A stretch of DNA of 64,000 bases from Adiantum capillus-veneris. Taxonomy: Eukaryota > Streptophyta > Polypodiopsida > Polypodiales > Pteridaceae. The notes beneath the pieces are model-generated. The model did no database searches and was not told the origin of the DNA. It saw nothing but the letters and a program-made list of their open reading frames with translations. The translations under genes were made by a program, and so were the position numbers. Numbering within the stretch: the first letter of the stretch is position 1; each line of letters begins with the position of its first letter. The DNA is taken from assembly GCA_014529385.2 (NCBI GenBank), contig CM043958.1:88803025-88867024 (forward strand). Direction: 5' to 3'. Shown in pieces: positions 1-12,090 of the stretch.

Positions 1-1
1 T

Positions 2-790
2 GGTGATGGTGCAGAGTTCCTAAAGAAGGAGAGGTTCATAGCCGGACTCTTTCCTGACCTTAAGATAAAAGTTGAGGCCGGTGCACCTGCTACCTTTGAA
101 GCAGCTAAAACTAGGGCTGCTGAGAAATATAGAAAACTCAAGTGCCTAAGGGGAGAGGTTCCAATAGAAGGTCTTAGACCCAAAGGAAAGTCGCAAGCAT
201 CAACATCTAGGGAGCTTCCTGAGGTAACGGTAGAAGTGATTGAGAAGTTAAATGAATCTTTAAGCAGCTTGTCAATTCACCTTGCACAAGTTGTAGGTCC
301 AAAGGGACAAGCAAAGAAGTCTGAAGAGCAAGATTCACGACCTAGGAGAGTCTTGCAATGTTGGAATTGCGGTGAGTCTGGACATGGGATGTATAATTGT
401 CCTTGGCCCCATGGGGAGCCAGAGAGACCGAACTTGAATTACCCAGTGATGAATGCAGGAGAAGGAACTAGTCATCAACCACGGCTTCTACAAAGGACAA
501 ATGGAGCAAGACCACCTCCACAAGGAGTGGAAGGAGTTCCACCTTTTCCAGACCCAAATGTGCATGTAGTAGAGGTGACAAACTCAAATGAGGTTGACAT
601 GGAAGCAAATGGCATTAAGCGTGCCCGAGTTAAGGTAAAGAGAAAGAAGGTGTCACATCACAAAGTGACCATGGACGAGAAAAGAAGGCAAAGGAGACCA
701 AGGAAGCTAAGAGGACTCGACGTCGTATCAATCTCCAAGACTTCCCTCTTGGACATGGTATGGCTCCATACAACCTATTGGAAGACATGA
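2..790 (+). pseudogene. gypsy A gag, C-terminal part with zinc knuckle
   Basis: Gag packages the element RNA. Frame 2 is open from the first bases of the window to the TGA at 788, so the start lies upstream. A CCHC zinc knuckle of form CWNCGESGHGMYNC lies at about 358-399. Upstream is a helical gag-like stretch with the pattern FIAGLFPDLK, and downstream a basic tail (KVKRKK). The protease continues in another frame from about 740-760. That shift could be a natural gag-pol frameshift, but it could equally be decay, as the element has other breaks. Confidence 0.8.
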
Positions 791-1377
791 GAGGTAAGGG
801 TCCTGATATCTCATGGCCTCAGTTTCTTGCATTATGCCCACAAGTTAGGAGGGATTTAACAAAGGCATTTAGCACTAGGAGAAAGGTAAAAGAGAGTGTG
901 CCTGTTGTAAAAATTGCACATGCTGAAATGAATGAGGATATTACACCTTTGCTAGATTGTTACATCAAAGGAAGATTGGTTAGGAAAGGTCTAGTGGATG
1001 GGGGCGCACAAATTTGCATCATGACAGAGGGACTCATGCAAAAACTAGGCATGCACATCCATGAGACACCTGAAATTAAAGTCAAGATGGCAAACAATAG
1101 CAAAGCTAGGTGTGTGGGCATTTGTAAAAATGTCTCTGTGGAGGCCTTTGGCATTAAGAAGGTAGTGGATTTCTATGTCATGTCTACCAAAGGAAATGGT
1201 TACCCATTTATCCTAGGGAGACCATGGCTAATGAAAATGCGAGCTTTGCAGGATTGGGAGAGTGGAAAGCTAATTTGTAGGAATGACAATCATAAGAAGG
1301 TTGTCTTTGACATGAATGAGCAACGCCAAGAGGAGCTCCATGAAGAATCATCTCAAAGTGAGACAGAGGAAGGCTAG
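760..1377 (+). pseudogene. gypsy A retroviral-type aspartic protease
   Basis: The protease that matures the polyprotein. The motif VDGGAQICIMTEG carries the flap-like pattern of plant Tat/Athila proteases, where the second catalytic-loop residue is G rather than S/T. The conserved ILGRPW motif follows about 60 residues later (FILGRPWLMKM). The 205-residue segment ends at a TAG at 1375, but the same frame stays open on the other side, so that stop is a lesion. The copy on the minus strand at 30.4-30.9 kb shares the DGGAQICIM motif, which supports membership in the same family. Confidence 0.8.
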
Positions 1378-2691
1378 ACCGATAGCACTTCAGAAGGAGA
1401 AAGTAGCGGCAGCATTACTGAAGAGGAGTCTTCCATCGAAGTCATGGAGGTAAGGTTTAAGCCAAAAAACCAAGAGACCTCTTGCCCAGGTTTGGAAGAG
1501 GTAGGTTCCCAAGAAAACCAAAAAGTGGAAGATGAAAGAATGCTAGAAGGTATGTTATCTACAACACTTACAAAGGATGAAAGAGAGGAGCTCAAAGGTG
1601 TGTTAAGTAAATTTCCTAGGTTTTTTGCTAAAGACTACACCGATGTGCATGGAGTAGATGCTGTTCAACACAAAATTGAGTTGAAGCCAGAGGCCACACC
1701 TAAGGCTCAAAAGCTATGAAGGTTAGGAGTCATCAAGGAGCAGGCTTTACTCAAGGAGGTAAGAAAGCTTCTAGCAGAAGGTTTCATTTATCCAGTGGAG
1801 AATTCAGAGTGGGTCTCTCCCATTGTTGTCACTCCTAAGAAAAATGGCAAGTGGAGGGTGTGTGTGGATTACCGTCCACTCAATGAGGCAACAAAAAGAG
1901 ATCACTTTCCCCTCCCATTTCAAGATGAGATACTAAATGAGGTAGCTGGTCATGAGAAGTACACTGTGTGTGATGGCTACTCGGGTTACTTTCAAATAGG
2001 TATCGCATTGGAAGATCAGTTAAAAACAACCTTCATCACTCCTTGGGGTTGTTATGCTTTTAGAGTCATGCCATTTGGTCTGAAAAATGCTCCTGCAACA
2101 TTCCAACGTTTCATGAACATGGTCTTTCAAGCATTCTTTGGAAAGTCAATTAGGGTGTTCATTGATGATTTCTGCATTTATAGCTCAAAATCATTGCATC
2201 TACAAAGGGTAGAAGAAGGTTTAAAGAAGCTCTATGACATGGGAGGTCAACTCAACCCCGACAAATGTCACATAGGTGAGGATGAAGTGATCTTGCTTGG
2301 TCACAAGGTTTCCTATAAAGGCATTGAGGTGGATCCTTCAAAGGCAAAGGCTCTTATTGAGCTCCCATCACCCAAGAATCTCAAAGAGGTAATCTCATTC
2401 ATTCAAAAGGTGAAGTATATGTCACGCTTTATTCACTTAGCTTCGGAGTTGCTTCATCCTTTGCAAAAAATGACACAACAAGTAGAATTTTCATGGTCTG
2501 ATGAGCTTGAAGAGTACTTTTGTAACACTAAAGTCATTTTGTCAAAGCTACCAACACTCATGCCTCCTTGTTGGGAGTACACATTCTTTGTTAGCTCTAG
2601 TGTTGGGAAAGAAACAATTGGTGCGGTTTTGCTACAACAAGATCCCCACAGTACCAGAATGCGACCCATCTACTTTGTAGTAGGGTCATGA
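1378..2691 (+). pseudogene. gypsy A reverse transcriptase
   Basis: The polymerase that copies element RNA into DNA. The linker runs from 1378 to about 1715 and is cut by TGA 1717, in a position where the family has arginine, so a CGA to TGA change is likely. The palm and fingers follow from 1795: WRVCVDYRPLN, DGYSGYFQI, MPFGLKNAPATFQRFM and the catalytic box VFIDDFCIYS (FIDD, both aspartates kept). The thumb and connection run to about 2530. A frameshift near 2688 separates this part from the rest of the RNase H. Confidence 0.9.
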
Positions 2692-3065
2692 ATGCTTTAG
2701 AGAGAGGCTACACAGAGGCAGAACTCATGATGCTTTCTCTCATGTTTGCGGTGAGAAAGTTTAGATCCTACCTGCTACCAAAACCTTTTGTAATTCTCAC
2801 TGCAGAAAATTTGTTCCCTTGGGTGTCATCTCAAATGAATCTTAGTACTAGGATCTCAAAGTGGATTATGGAGTTGCAAGAGTTTCAATACTCTTTCAAA
2901 GTAGAAGATAGTGTGCGTGCACAATTGGCAGGGATCCTTACTTATAGGGTACATGAGAAGGAGATTAAGGTGCCTGACCTAAAGACCCTACCATTGCCAC
3001 CACCTAAAAGTATTCCTAATGCTTTTACCTTGTTCTTTGATGGAGCTTTTCGACGATCCACATGA
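2530..3065 (+). pseudogene. gypsy A first RNase H (native gypsy domain, probably a tether)
   Basis: The domain begins at about 2560 (FFVSSSVGKETIGAVLLQQ) and continues after the frameshift with YTEAELMMLSLMFAVRKF. In active gypsy RNase H the first motif has an aspartate (CDAS type). Here that position is S, and in element D of this window it is P/N, so the family seems to have lost catalysis in this domain. This fits published observations that Tat elements with a second RNase H let the original one degenerate. The segment ends just after the start of the second RNase H (FFDGAF at about 3036) at an in-frame TGA at 3063. Confidence 0.75.
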
Positions 3066-4901
3066 GAAGTAGGGGGAGGGCTAGTATTGCTCAACCCAAG
3101 TGGGGAGGTGGTCATACAAGAGAAGGTCAATATACCACGTTCAACTAGCAACAATGAAGCAGAATATGACACACTACTTCATGGTTTAAAGATATGCATT
3201 GGCCAAGGTATACAACGTCTCATGGTAAAAGGGAATGCACTTCTCATCGTGAAGCAAATTTTAGGCATTTGGGCATGCAAGAATGAAAGCCTAAGGACAA
3301 AAGTTCATACCATTCGTAGATTGTTTAATCAATTTGAAGAAGTGCAACTATATCATATTCCTAGGAAACAGAATGAAGATGCCGATTTACTTGCACAACA
3401 AGCAGTTACATGTGTTGAGAAAGAAGTGCAGGTCATCATGGTGGCAGCAACTGTCAAGCAACCGAGATACCAGGGATTGGAGTCATTGACTCCCATTATT
3501 AGCTACATTTTGGAGGGTGAGTTTCCACAAGACTTCACGAAGGCTCAGAAGAGGAGACTCATGAAAAAGGCAAGCGTGTATCTCTTTCTAGAAGGATCCC
3601 TTTCTCAAAGAGGGAAGGATCAAGTGTGCAGAAGAGTACCAACTATTGAGGAAATCTCAGCCATTCTAAAAGGTTTGCATGAGGAAGCGTGTGGTGGTCA
3701 TTTTGCACAGGAACTCACTGCAAAAAAGATTTTTCTTGGCGGATATGTTTGGCCAAGCTTGCACATTGATGTTCAACATTGGTGTAAAAGCTGTCACAAC
3801 TGTCAGATTAATGGAAACAAGCGTCTGTTACATGGTCCACATCAGTTAGTCCTTGCAAATGGTCCATTTGAAAAATGGGGCATTGATGCTATGGGTCCAT
3901 TGCCTAGGACTAAAAATGGGAAATCGTATATCTTGGTGGCCATAGACTACATGACGAGATGGGTAGAAGCACAAAGTGTGGAAAAGGTAAATGAGAGGAC
4001 AGTGAGCAAATTTGTCTACACTCACATTTGTTGTAGATTTGGCACACCTTTGGAGATTGTTTCTGATAATGGTCCAGGGTTTATAAAGGGCTTGCTCACA
4101 GAGGTTTGTGAAGAACTTCACATTCTACATCGTCATAGTACACCCTACTATCCCCAATCCAATGGTCTGGTAGAAAAAGCTAATGGTGTCATTGCAGGCA
4201 TCATTAGAAAGATGGTGAAAAACAAGAAAAAGTTGTGGGATGACTTCTTGGATGGTGCCTTGTGGGCGTATCGAACCACATATAGGGAAGCCACGGAGTT
4301 CACACCATTTCACTTGGTCTATGGTCAAGAGGCTTTACAACCAATTGAGCTCAACATTCCAACAATGCGACTTCATGGCAAAGCAGCAAAAGATGATCAA
4401 GAAGCATGGATGGATCGACTTCTTACCTTAGTTGAGCTTGAGTGGAAAAGAGAGGCAGCATACGAGTGCTACAAGAGGAAAGCTACGCAGGCGAAGGAGA
4501 AGCTTGACAAGAAACTAAAGGACAAAGGCATCAATGAAGGAGATCTTGTGCTAAGGTATGACAATCGACTCGACAATCGTTTTGATGCCAAATTTGAAAC
4601 TAGATGGCAAGGGCCATACATAGTTAAGAAGGCTTTGAATTCAAGTTACTATCAACTTATGGACTTGAATGGGAAAGAGCACTCCAGGAAGGTAAACGGG
4701 TATCACTTGAAGCCTTATTTGAGTCACCTTCTACCAAAGGATCTACCAAAGATCTGTCAAAAGGTATCTATCTCATGTAGGTATTGTTCCGTAAAGCATG
4801 AGTGTAACTCAAACCAAAATTCTGAGGGGCCAAACAATGAAGACCTCCTCAAGGACTCTGAAGCACTCTCTGTGGAAAAGATGCTCTATGATGGTACATG
4901 A
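3066..4901 (+). pseudogene. gypsy A second (archaeal-type) RNase H and integrase
   Basis: The frame continues after TGA 3063. The second RNase H has NNEAEY (catalytic E) and NEDADLLA (catalytic D), completing the FFDGAF motif before the stop. The integrase follows. Counted from 3087 it has an HHCC zinc site at H198, H205, C236 and C239, and a DDE triad at D267, D327 and E363 with exactly 35 residues between the last two. The C-terminal WQGPYIVKK is a GPY/F module and no chromodomain follows. The 604-codon frame ends in TGA at 4899. The domain is complete and is the best-preserved part of the copy. Confidence 0.9.
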
Positions 4902-7240
4902 ATATACCAGCATCCTGGGAGAGGGCTAATGATAGCCGTTTTTCGGCTCTTCGTAATTGCCATAGTGAGTTAATCCACCCTACCAAAATCATCCAAACAC
5001 TGTGGCTATCCCTACCATTTCACTGTATATAGGTGTGTGTGAGTTAGGGGACTTTTTCCATATCTTCTTAAAAACCCTTAATTAGCTAGTCACTGTGCTA
5101 GTTGAGCCAAAAAAATATAAAAAATATAAGTATATTATGGCCCATTTGTGTGTAAATATTTCATTATATATAGGGCCTAAATAAAAGGATTTTTCATCAT
5201 TATTTTGGTATTTATTCAAATATTTCTACCTATGGTGTGTTATTTATGCTATGTACATTGACTCACCATTACCATATTTTTCCTTACCATTTTGCATACT
5301 CTTTATTCCATATAAAAATAATTTCATGCAAGCTTCTCTTATTTTTGGTGTAACTCCATCCCAACAAAAATCCAAAAAAGCTAGTTTTATTTATGTGTAT
5401 ATTTTTTCACTATTGTGATTTTTCCTTCCTACATCTATTCTCTTTTACTCTCATAAATTAGAACACAAAAAATATTCATCTTTTTATGGTAGACTTATAA
5501 TGAGAGAGATTTATTTTGACCCCTTTATATTTTTTCCACCTATATTATTTATATTTGACATGTACATATTTTTTTAGACCCCTCAATATTTATTTTTCTT
5601 AGTTGTACTATTCACTTATATCATGATCTCAACAATATCTTCAATTATAGACCTACCAAATAAGGTCAAGGGTATGTGGCATGCATGCATGCACCATGGG
5701 GAGCTCACTCTTGGAGGTATTCAAAAGAATCATCCAAAGAAGGACCTCACAAGGACCTTGTACAGTGGAAAAAGGACTGAATTTTTAAAGATCACATGCT
5801 CCCTGAATTTGAAAAGGTGATACAAACAAAAGTTGTAGCTCGTGAGATGAAATTTTACCTCAAATTTTTTCATATTTTTTTAAGCTACGAGGTGTGAGCT
5901 ATGATTTTATTGGTGGACCCCAGTTTGCCCATGCTATGCAGCCACACTCTCTCTTCCACTTTATCATTTTCCTCTTTCACACACACTCCTCCCTCTCCTT
6001 CCCACTCCCAAACCTGCAACTCCCATGTTTTAATTCACCCTCTTCACCATTGCCACATCTCTCACACCTCCATAGCCTTCATCCTCCATTTCTACACCCT
6101 ATGTGTCCCCCTTTCTCTCTACATATATGTCCCTATTACCATACTCTCTTCAGCTTTGTAAAGAACTTCAAAAAATCAGCAAAAATCCATGGATAACCTC
6201 TACAAATGAAGGCTTTTATCATGAATTTTCCAAGGTTTGAAATAACATAGCTTCATCGACACGCGCTGCTTCGCCATGCTGATTGCTTCTTCTTCCGGTG
6301 CTGTAAAGAGGTGAATGTCAACTTCTCCAAAGCTTCAACCTCTCTTTACAAGCTCATCCCTTCTCTAACTTTTCTCATCATATATCTCACCATTTGGTGA
6401 ATGATTTTGTAAATATTTTTTAGTGATAATTACTAACTACTAACCACTAACCTTATTGTAAAATGCACCCTCTACTAGAGTAGGCACTCCCAAATTATTC
6501 ACTCAATCCTCTCTCCTATCATCCTCAATAATTCTCTTCCCTTGAGCCCACATCCATGTGACTCAAAGGACAAGAGAGACCCACCCTCATTAAAAAATAA
6601 ATAAAAAATATGCATAATCTTTTATTCCTTCAAATAAACTTGATTAGGCCTAATCCTAATCGGGCCTTCTAAAACCTATAAATAGAGCCCTTCTCTCCCT
6701 TGTAAATCATCACATGATCACACTACACCACACCATTCTCAACACATAACACACCACTCTTCAAGCCTAGTTGTGTAGAGTGTGTGCATTGTGAGTGCTC
6801 TATTCCATCACTACACATAGGTGAATGGAGAAGCTTGAAGTTAGTTATGCCATCTAGAGGAGTGGAGTGATACTATACTCTGCAATCACACTTGCATCCT
6901 ACTCTTGTCCATAAATAAGATTCATAGTTTTGGGTGCAATTGTATGCTGCAACTACGACTCTTCTCTCCAAATTGACTTGATAAGTTGGCTCATCAGGTG
7001 GTTGAAGGTATATTGTCCTTGAAGTTTGTTGTGCCATTTCATGCTTGTTGGTTTGAGGGCTTGTTGAATTGTTTGCCAAAACTTTCAATTGTAAGAGGGT
7101 GCTGGGTGAGAGGGCTCCCGTGACCCTAAGACAATTTGTGTATTGACAACAAGGTCAAGTTTTTTGTTGTCTCTCTATTTCTCATCAAGCTTTGTGTGCA
7201 TCTAGTCTTTAAGGCTAAGACTGAGTTGCTCAAGTTGATT
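4902..7240 (+). other. Noncoding DNA after gypsy A, probably its 3' UTR and long 3' LTR
   Basis: No credible gene. A purine run GGGAGAGGG at 4917-4925 lies just before TGATAGCC at 4930, a candidate polypurine tract and LTR start. The stretch is AT-rich from 5100 to 5620 and pyrimidine-rich around 5940-6130. A TATA box stands at 6676-6685. The LTR's 3' end could not be placed because the matching 5' LTR lies outside the window. Confidence 0.4.
6676..6685 (+). promoter_or_regulatory. TATA box in candidate gypsy A LTR
   Basis: CTATAAATAG in the context AAACCTATAAATAGAGCCC, followed by a CT/CA-rich leader. This is the usual form of a plant LTR core promoter. Its role is inferred from position only. 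Confidence 0.5.
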
Positions 7241-8211
7241 TGTGCGCTTTACCTCTCTCTGGCGTGGTGAATGTTTTTGTTTGGTGTGTGTGGCTATCTT
7301 GCATTCCCCTCTCTTTGTGCGTTTGAATACAAGGAGATATCACGTGCGTCCTAGTTTGCATCTACAACTAGGTGGTGCCCCTTTTCTTGTTTGGTTTCTG
7401 GCTGTGGGTTGTTGTTGTCTCTGATTGTGCTTGCCCCAACCCCAATTGAGCAGCACGGAAGCCTCGAAGGGTGTTTAGTGGTCGCTTTTCTTGTTGCCCG
7501 CCCCGGACCGCCTCACTACCAAACAACGGTTCATGGTAAACCTCGACAACCTACCCAAAATCACAATCAAGGATGGGTTCCAAAGAATTTGATTGCTGCA
7601 CAAGGTCATCCAATGCAAACTCTGAATTCCAAAGAGACACAACAAAGCAATCCCTTCAGTACATCAATAATAAGGAAATGGATACCCAAATCAGTCTCAT
7701 CTCAACGACTTGGAGCAAGAGTTGCAGATCCCAACATACTTATCAAGAGAATCTCTTATCTTCAAGGGCAACAACAAAGCTCGATTAAAAAATGGGATAA
7801 CAACAAAGCTTCATCAAACACAGGAAAAATGTAGAATGGCATACAAAGACAACATACAGACAATGAAAACTTTAGGAAGTAAGCTCTCAACAACAAAAGA
7901 TAAGGAGCTCCACATTGCTGAAGCTAGTGAAGTATTGCAAGTCGCAGACAAAAGAAGACACATCAAAATCCATCTTCATAGTGGCCAAGATTGGCAACAA
8001 AGAGGCGAATGCCCAACAAGAAGAAAAGTTACCTCAATAATCAAAGCACAAATCATGTATCAACAACATGGCATATATGAATCACTCAAGGAAGGGGGGA
8101 GCATCATCAACGACAAAGCCCTTCCCAAGCTAAAGACCAGCCTTGAACACAAAGCTGAAGACAACCCTATGACAAGACTACACATGGTCATGTACAAAGA
8201 CGACATGAGCT
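7241..8211 (+). other. Unrecognised region next to an LTR, possible nonautonomous element interior
   Basis: Overlapping short open frames (7391-7834 and 7710-8213) carry polar, Gln/Lys-rich peptides without any domain I recognise. They run right up to a polypurine tract and LTR, so the stretch is best read as the 3' interior of a nonautonomous LTR element. I see no protease, integrase or polymerase motif. Confidence 0.35.
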
Positions 8212-8223
8212 AGAAAGGGGGAA
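8212..8223 (+). promoter_or_regulatory. Polypurine tract before + strand LTR
   Basis: AGAAAGGGGGAA lies immediately before TGTTATGGG. A purine run touching TG is the plus-strand primer site of an LTR element and fixes the LTR's left edge and orientation. Confidence 0.7.
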
Positions 8224-8578
8224 TGTTATGGGATTGATCGTACGGACGTCCACCTAGCCGGACACGTAGCTGGGCACCACATTTGTACTCAATTAGTTTT
8301 TTGAGCTAGTGTAGTGATACTCTGTATATATCCTGATCCAAGAGTAGCAGTCGATTCCTTAAGTTGTAATGTTGTCATGATATTTGTAAAGGTCCATGTG
8401 AAAAGGTATAAAGGTCAATAACTTTAATGTGAAAGGGAGGCTCAAGTTATGAAGTTGTTCCAACTTGTAATCATTGCAACTAACAATTGGGTGATCCGTT
8501 TTCAATTTCAAAACTTGTAGCGTCTCTCTTTGCTCTCTCATTCAAGTGTAAGCATTGTCTGTTTTGTTGAGGTTTGCA
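8224..8578 (+). repeat. LTR (3' LTR, + orientation), left member of an inverted pair
   Basis: Begins TGTTATGGGATTGATCG after the polypurine tract. The end at GAGGTTTGCA (8578) is chosen because similarity to the inverted copy at 8801-9230 stops there. Shared landmarks include CACCACATTTGTACTC, GTAGTGATACTCTGT and CAATAACTTTAATGTG. The exact end is uncertain by perhaps 20 bases. Confidence 0.65.
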
Positions 8579-8800
8579 TCGGTCTAGGACACCTAGGGGC
8601 ATTATCCTAGCAAGTCTGGTACAAGTTTGGTCGCAATCCGCCAAGGTACCAAAATCACAATCCATCGTGAAGAAGGTCTTGAAAATTGTAAAAGAACAGT
8701 TTAGGAAGGTTGCTCTATGGTCTAAGAACACTTTCCTATGGTGAAAATGACTAAAAATAGTGATTTAAGCACTCAGATTTGTAATTAAGACTCACAGACA

Positions 8801-9230
8801 TGTAGTCACGAACCTCAACAAAATTGACAATGCTTACACTTGAATGAAAGATCAAAGAGAGATGAACACAATGCAATTTTTGGAATTGAAAATGGATTAC
8901 CCAATCATTAGTTGCAATGATTACAAGTTGGAGCAACTCGTAGCTTGAGCGTACGTTTTGTAGAGCTCCTTCTTCTCTGAAGATAAGCCTCCCTTTCACA
9001 TTAAAGTTATTGACCTTTATACCTAGGGAATTCTAAATGGCCAGTGGCCATTTCACATGGACCTTTACAAATATCATGGCAATATTACAACTTAAGGAAC
9101 CAACTGCTACTCTGGAATCAAGATTTACACAGAGTATCACTACACTAGCTTGAAAAACTAATAGAGTACAAATGTGGTGCCCGGCTACATGTCCGACCAA
9201 GTGGGCGCCCGTACGGTCAATCCTGTAACA
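8801..9230 (-). repeat. LTR of the same family in opposite orientation
   Basis: On the minus strand it begins TGTTACAGGATTGACCG at 9230 and follows the left LTR closely, with an extra stretch (TGGCCACTGGCCATTT) of roughly 30 bases before GGTATAAAGGTC and another insertion near 8950. A purine tract before it (minus strand) is poor, so it may be a 5' LTR, a solo LTR or a rearranged end. Confidence 0.65.
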
Positions 9231-9479
9231 TTAACCCATTTTTGGACTTGAGAGGGGATCCTCCGAGATCAACCATTCTAAACATAGGATCTTCTATTCC
9301 TCCTCTGTAAGCCCTTTCAAGCCTAGGATAGGGTACATGTTCCTCTCTTAGGGGTGCTCCTAATCCACAATTTTTGACTGGTCTAGCAAGTGTTTGTTCT
9401 TTTGCTCATTTGGTGCTTCCATCCTAATAGAACTTAGCATTCTTGTCCTACTCTCATCCTGGAATTGCAGATGGAGTGG

Positions 9480-9961
9480 TGGTTTTGGGGTGTTGTCTTC
9501 TTTTGATTTTATTCGGTGATGCTAATTTGGACGTAGCGTGAGTAGCCATCACATACCATGTAGTGCTCATGTCCTACTACCTCATTGAGAATTTCATCTT
9601 GGAAAGGAAGAGGAAAATGGACCCTCTTTGTGGCTACATTAAGAGGCTTGTAATTAGCACAAACCATTCACTTACCATTCTTCTTTGGTGTGACTACCAC
9701 TAAAGAAATCCACTATGAGTCTTTGATAGGGTGGATGAAGCCTGTTTCTAATAGTTTCCTTACCTTTTTGAGAAATGCCTCTTGTTGAATCACTCCTATC
9801 CACCTCAGCTTTTGCACTATAGGTTTACTTCCCTCCTTGAGCTTAATGTGATGTTGAACTACTGTGATGCTAGTGATTTTATCATATTCATCAATGAACA
9901 ATGCGATAAAACTACTAAGCATCAAAATATAATCTTCATGCTCTTTGCTAGGTCTACACAC
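9480..9961 (-). pseudogene. Ty3/gypsy reverse transcriptase fragment (N-terminal half)
   Basis: On the minus strand the linker HHIKLKEG..KPIVQKL is followed by RKLLETGFIHPIKDS, an in-frame TAG, then VVTPKKNGK, NYKPLNVATKR, HFPLPFQDEILNEV and CDGYSRY. These match the corresponding stretch of gypsy A (1660-2000) motif by motif. The fragment stops before the catalytic FIDD box. About 250 bases of unrecognised DNA separate it from the LTR that ends at 9230. Confidence 0.8.
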
Positions 9962-11329
9962 TTGGATTTTTTTATCCCATTGTATGAGGTTCCATGTTCT
10001 TTGAGGTCCCGTCTCGGGGGGATCACTTAATAATTATGTGACCATCATGTGAGTACAGCAGAAGGGGTAATTCAATTTTATTTTTTCACATTTTCAAATA
10101 CAAAGGGGTACCATAAAATATAATTGAAAAAAAAATTACAAATGAAATAGAAAAAGGGTGTATTTTATATGTCAAAAATTCATATGTAAGGATTTTAAAA
10201 AATAGTCATTGAATGCATGTGATATACACAATCTATACATAGTGACCCCCCTGAGGGTCGCATATTGGCTTTTGAACTTCAACTTTTAATTCTTGGATAG
10301 TGTATATTTTGTAGTGGGAAGGTGCATCAAACCTGTCATTGTCGGATTCTTCCTCATTCTCCAACTCTATTGTCCAAACTTCTTTCAAAATTTGCTTCAA
10401 TTCTTTGTATCTTTGTTTGGGCTCCGTTTTTGACAATTTTGTTGATTTTTCAAAAGTGTTTTTGAGTTCTAATTTTGGTTTGCTCCTTTTTTTGGATTTT
10501 CTCTTTTTTTGAAACAAGTTGCATGAACCTTCTTGAGATTTTTTCTTTAAGAAAATAAGTTTGCCCTACTAGAATTAAGTATTGCGTATTGTTTTTAAGA
10601 AAGGTATGGTCTTTTCTCTTCTTTGATTTTATTTGTTTGCGCGTCTTTGTTGATATCTTTGCTATCTTTGTGGTTTTTGGTTGAGAAAATTGTAAAAGAC
10701 AGCTTGTTGATCCCTGGGTTCAATGTCCTTATTAAAGCTGCTAGAGCGCTTGTTCTCCACGTCGTTCTCTAAAGGTGTATCCTAGGAGTCTTGCAATACT
10801 TTCCAATCGTTCTTGCTAAGGTCTCTTATGGAGATCTCATCCACTACGTGTCTGCAATCTGTAATTCCCTCCACATTGGGTTCTTTTGACCATGATTCCA
10901 AATTCAAGATAACATTCATCCTCTGAAAGGGAACTATATCACATTCTTCCTCATCATAGAATTTGGTTGGTGTCACCTCATTCACACACACATCACGGGT
11001 GGCCAATATTTACTTCCATTCAAATGGTTTGACCATCTCTTTTTGGAAAGGCTCTGGTACATACTCCTTATCCCTTACTGGTCAATCAAGAATGCAATCC
11101 TCTTTTCTTAGACTTCCACACTCCAAAGCTCCGCACATTCAAATATGCACTTTGCTTTCCAAACAAGCACGTACCTCCTTTTCCTATTCAATTGTCGAGT
11201 TTAATTCTTCCCCCGGGGTTTTCTTTACATCTCTATAATTATGATCTTTGACACTGACTTTTGTAGTGACCTCTTTGTGTCTCAAATAGAGATAGTCATA
11301 GCCCTAGTCTTGTACCATTTTGAGCTGAC
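9962..11329 (-). other. Unrecognised minus-strand DNA between gypsy RT and protease fragments
   Basis: Open stretches on the minus strand at 10233-10517 (basic, KKRSKPKLELK) and 10782-11006 (acidic, YDEEECDIVPF) have no domain I can name. Their place between a protease-like and an RT fragment suggests the PR-RT linker of a degenerate gypsy element. 10020-10210 is AT-rich and looks inserted. Confidence 0.35.
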
Positions 11330-11590
11330 GCGTGAATGGTCTGTCCAATATGATATCAAAGTTGCTGCTCTTGTCAAGATTCATCATGACGCACGTGTGC
11401 TCATGCACAATGCCACATGAGGATACAATGATTTGTTCTTGGCATTCCTATCAGTCCTCCAAGTATCCATCCGCTAATTGCAGTTTCATTTGAGTTTCCT
11501 ATGAGCAGTCTTTTTCCATTTTTCCCACGTCCCCTTGGTTGCAATGGAAATTCCTGCACCACTATCTAATATTGCAATTTTCTTTATTCC
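11330..11590 (-). pseudogene. Probable retroelement aspartic protease fragment
   Basis: On the minus strand, KIAILDSGAGISIATKGTW contains the DSGA active-site loop of retroviral-type proteases. About 65 residues on, after a change of frame and stops, comes an ILGRPF-like stretch near 11340. This loop differs from the DGGA loop of elements A and D, so it may belong to another gypsy lineage. The remainder is too broken for a firm call. Confidence 0.5.
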
Positions 11591-12090
11591 TTTGTACTCC
11601 ACAGGTAAAGTCATGTTTCCTTCTTCTCCCTCGTAGTAGTCTCCCACCTTATTTAATGGTACATATTCTACTTTAGACCGTTTTGGCGTTTGGTTGTCTG
11701 GTATTTTTTAAGGAATGATTTGTTGGGGAATTATCAACCCTATTTTATCCAAAAATATTCCCACTTATTTCCAAAGATGAGGTCTTCTATGCAGTAACTC
11801 AGATAGAGTTAGACTGCAATGTTTAGGAGATGACACAACTCATGAAGAGTCTTAGTGTCCAATCATCTTGTGTTAAGATTTCCATTGAGATGGTATTCTC
11901 TTAATATTTTTGATGTTGTTTCATGGTCGCCACAATGAGCAAAGGTAATGTTTTTAGAGTTTGAGGTTTGCTGTCTTTTGATATCTCTATCCCTACATCA
12001 TTGTATATCGTCGGAACCAAAACTATGCTAGCTTGGCATTCATGTGTATCTCTTGCCGTTGCTAACATGATGGTGAATATTTGTTTGCAA

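Larger units (their letters stand above)
1..4901 (+). mobile_element. Ty3/gypsy element A, Tat-like, internal region (degenerate, 5' cut by window)
   Basis: Gag, protease, reverse transcriptase, two RNase H domains and integrase follow in the order gag-PR-RT-RNH-RNH-INT, which is the Ty3/gypsy order with the extra archaeal-type RNase H known from the plant Tat clade. No chromodomain follows the integrase; a WQGPY motif is present instead. The reading frame is broken by a shift near 760-790, a TAG at 1375, a TGA at 1717, a shift near 2688 and a TGA at 3063, so the copy is dead. Gag is already open at base 2, so the element's 5' part lies outside the window. Confidence 0.9.

Noticed and set aside
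760-790. Programmed -1/+1 gag-pol frameshift in gypsy A
   Set aside because: No clear slippery site could be identified and the element has several other lesions, so it cannot be told from decay.
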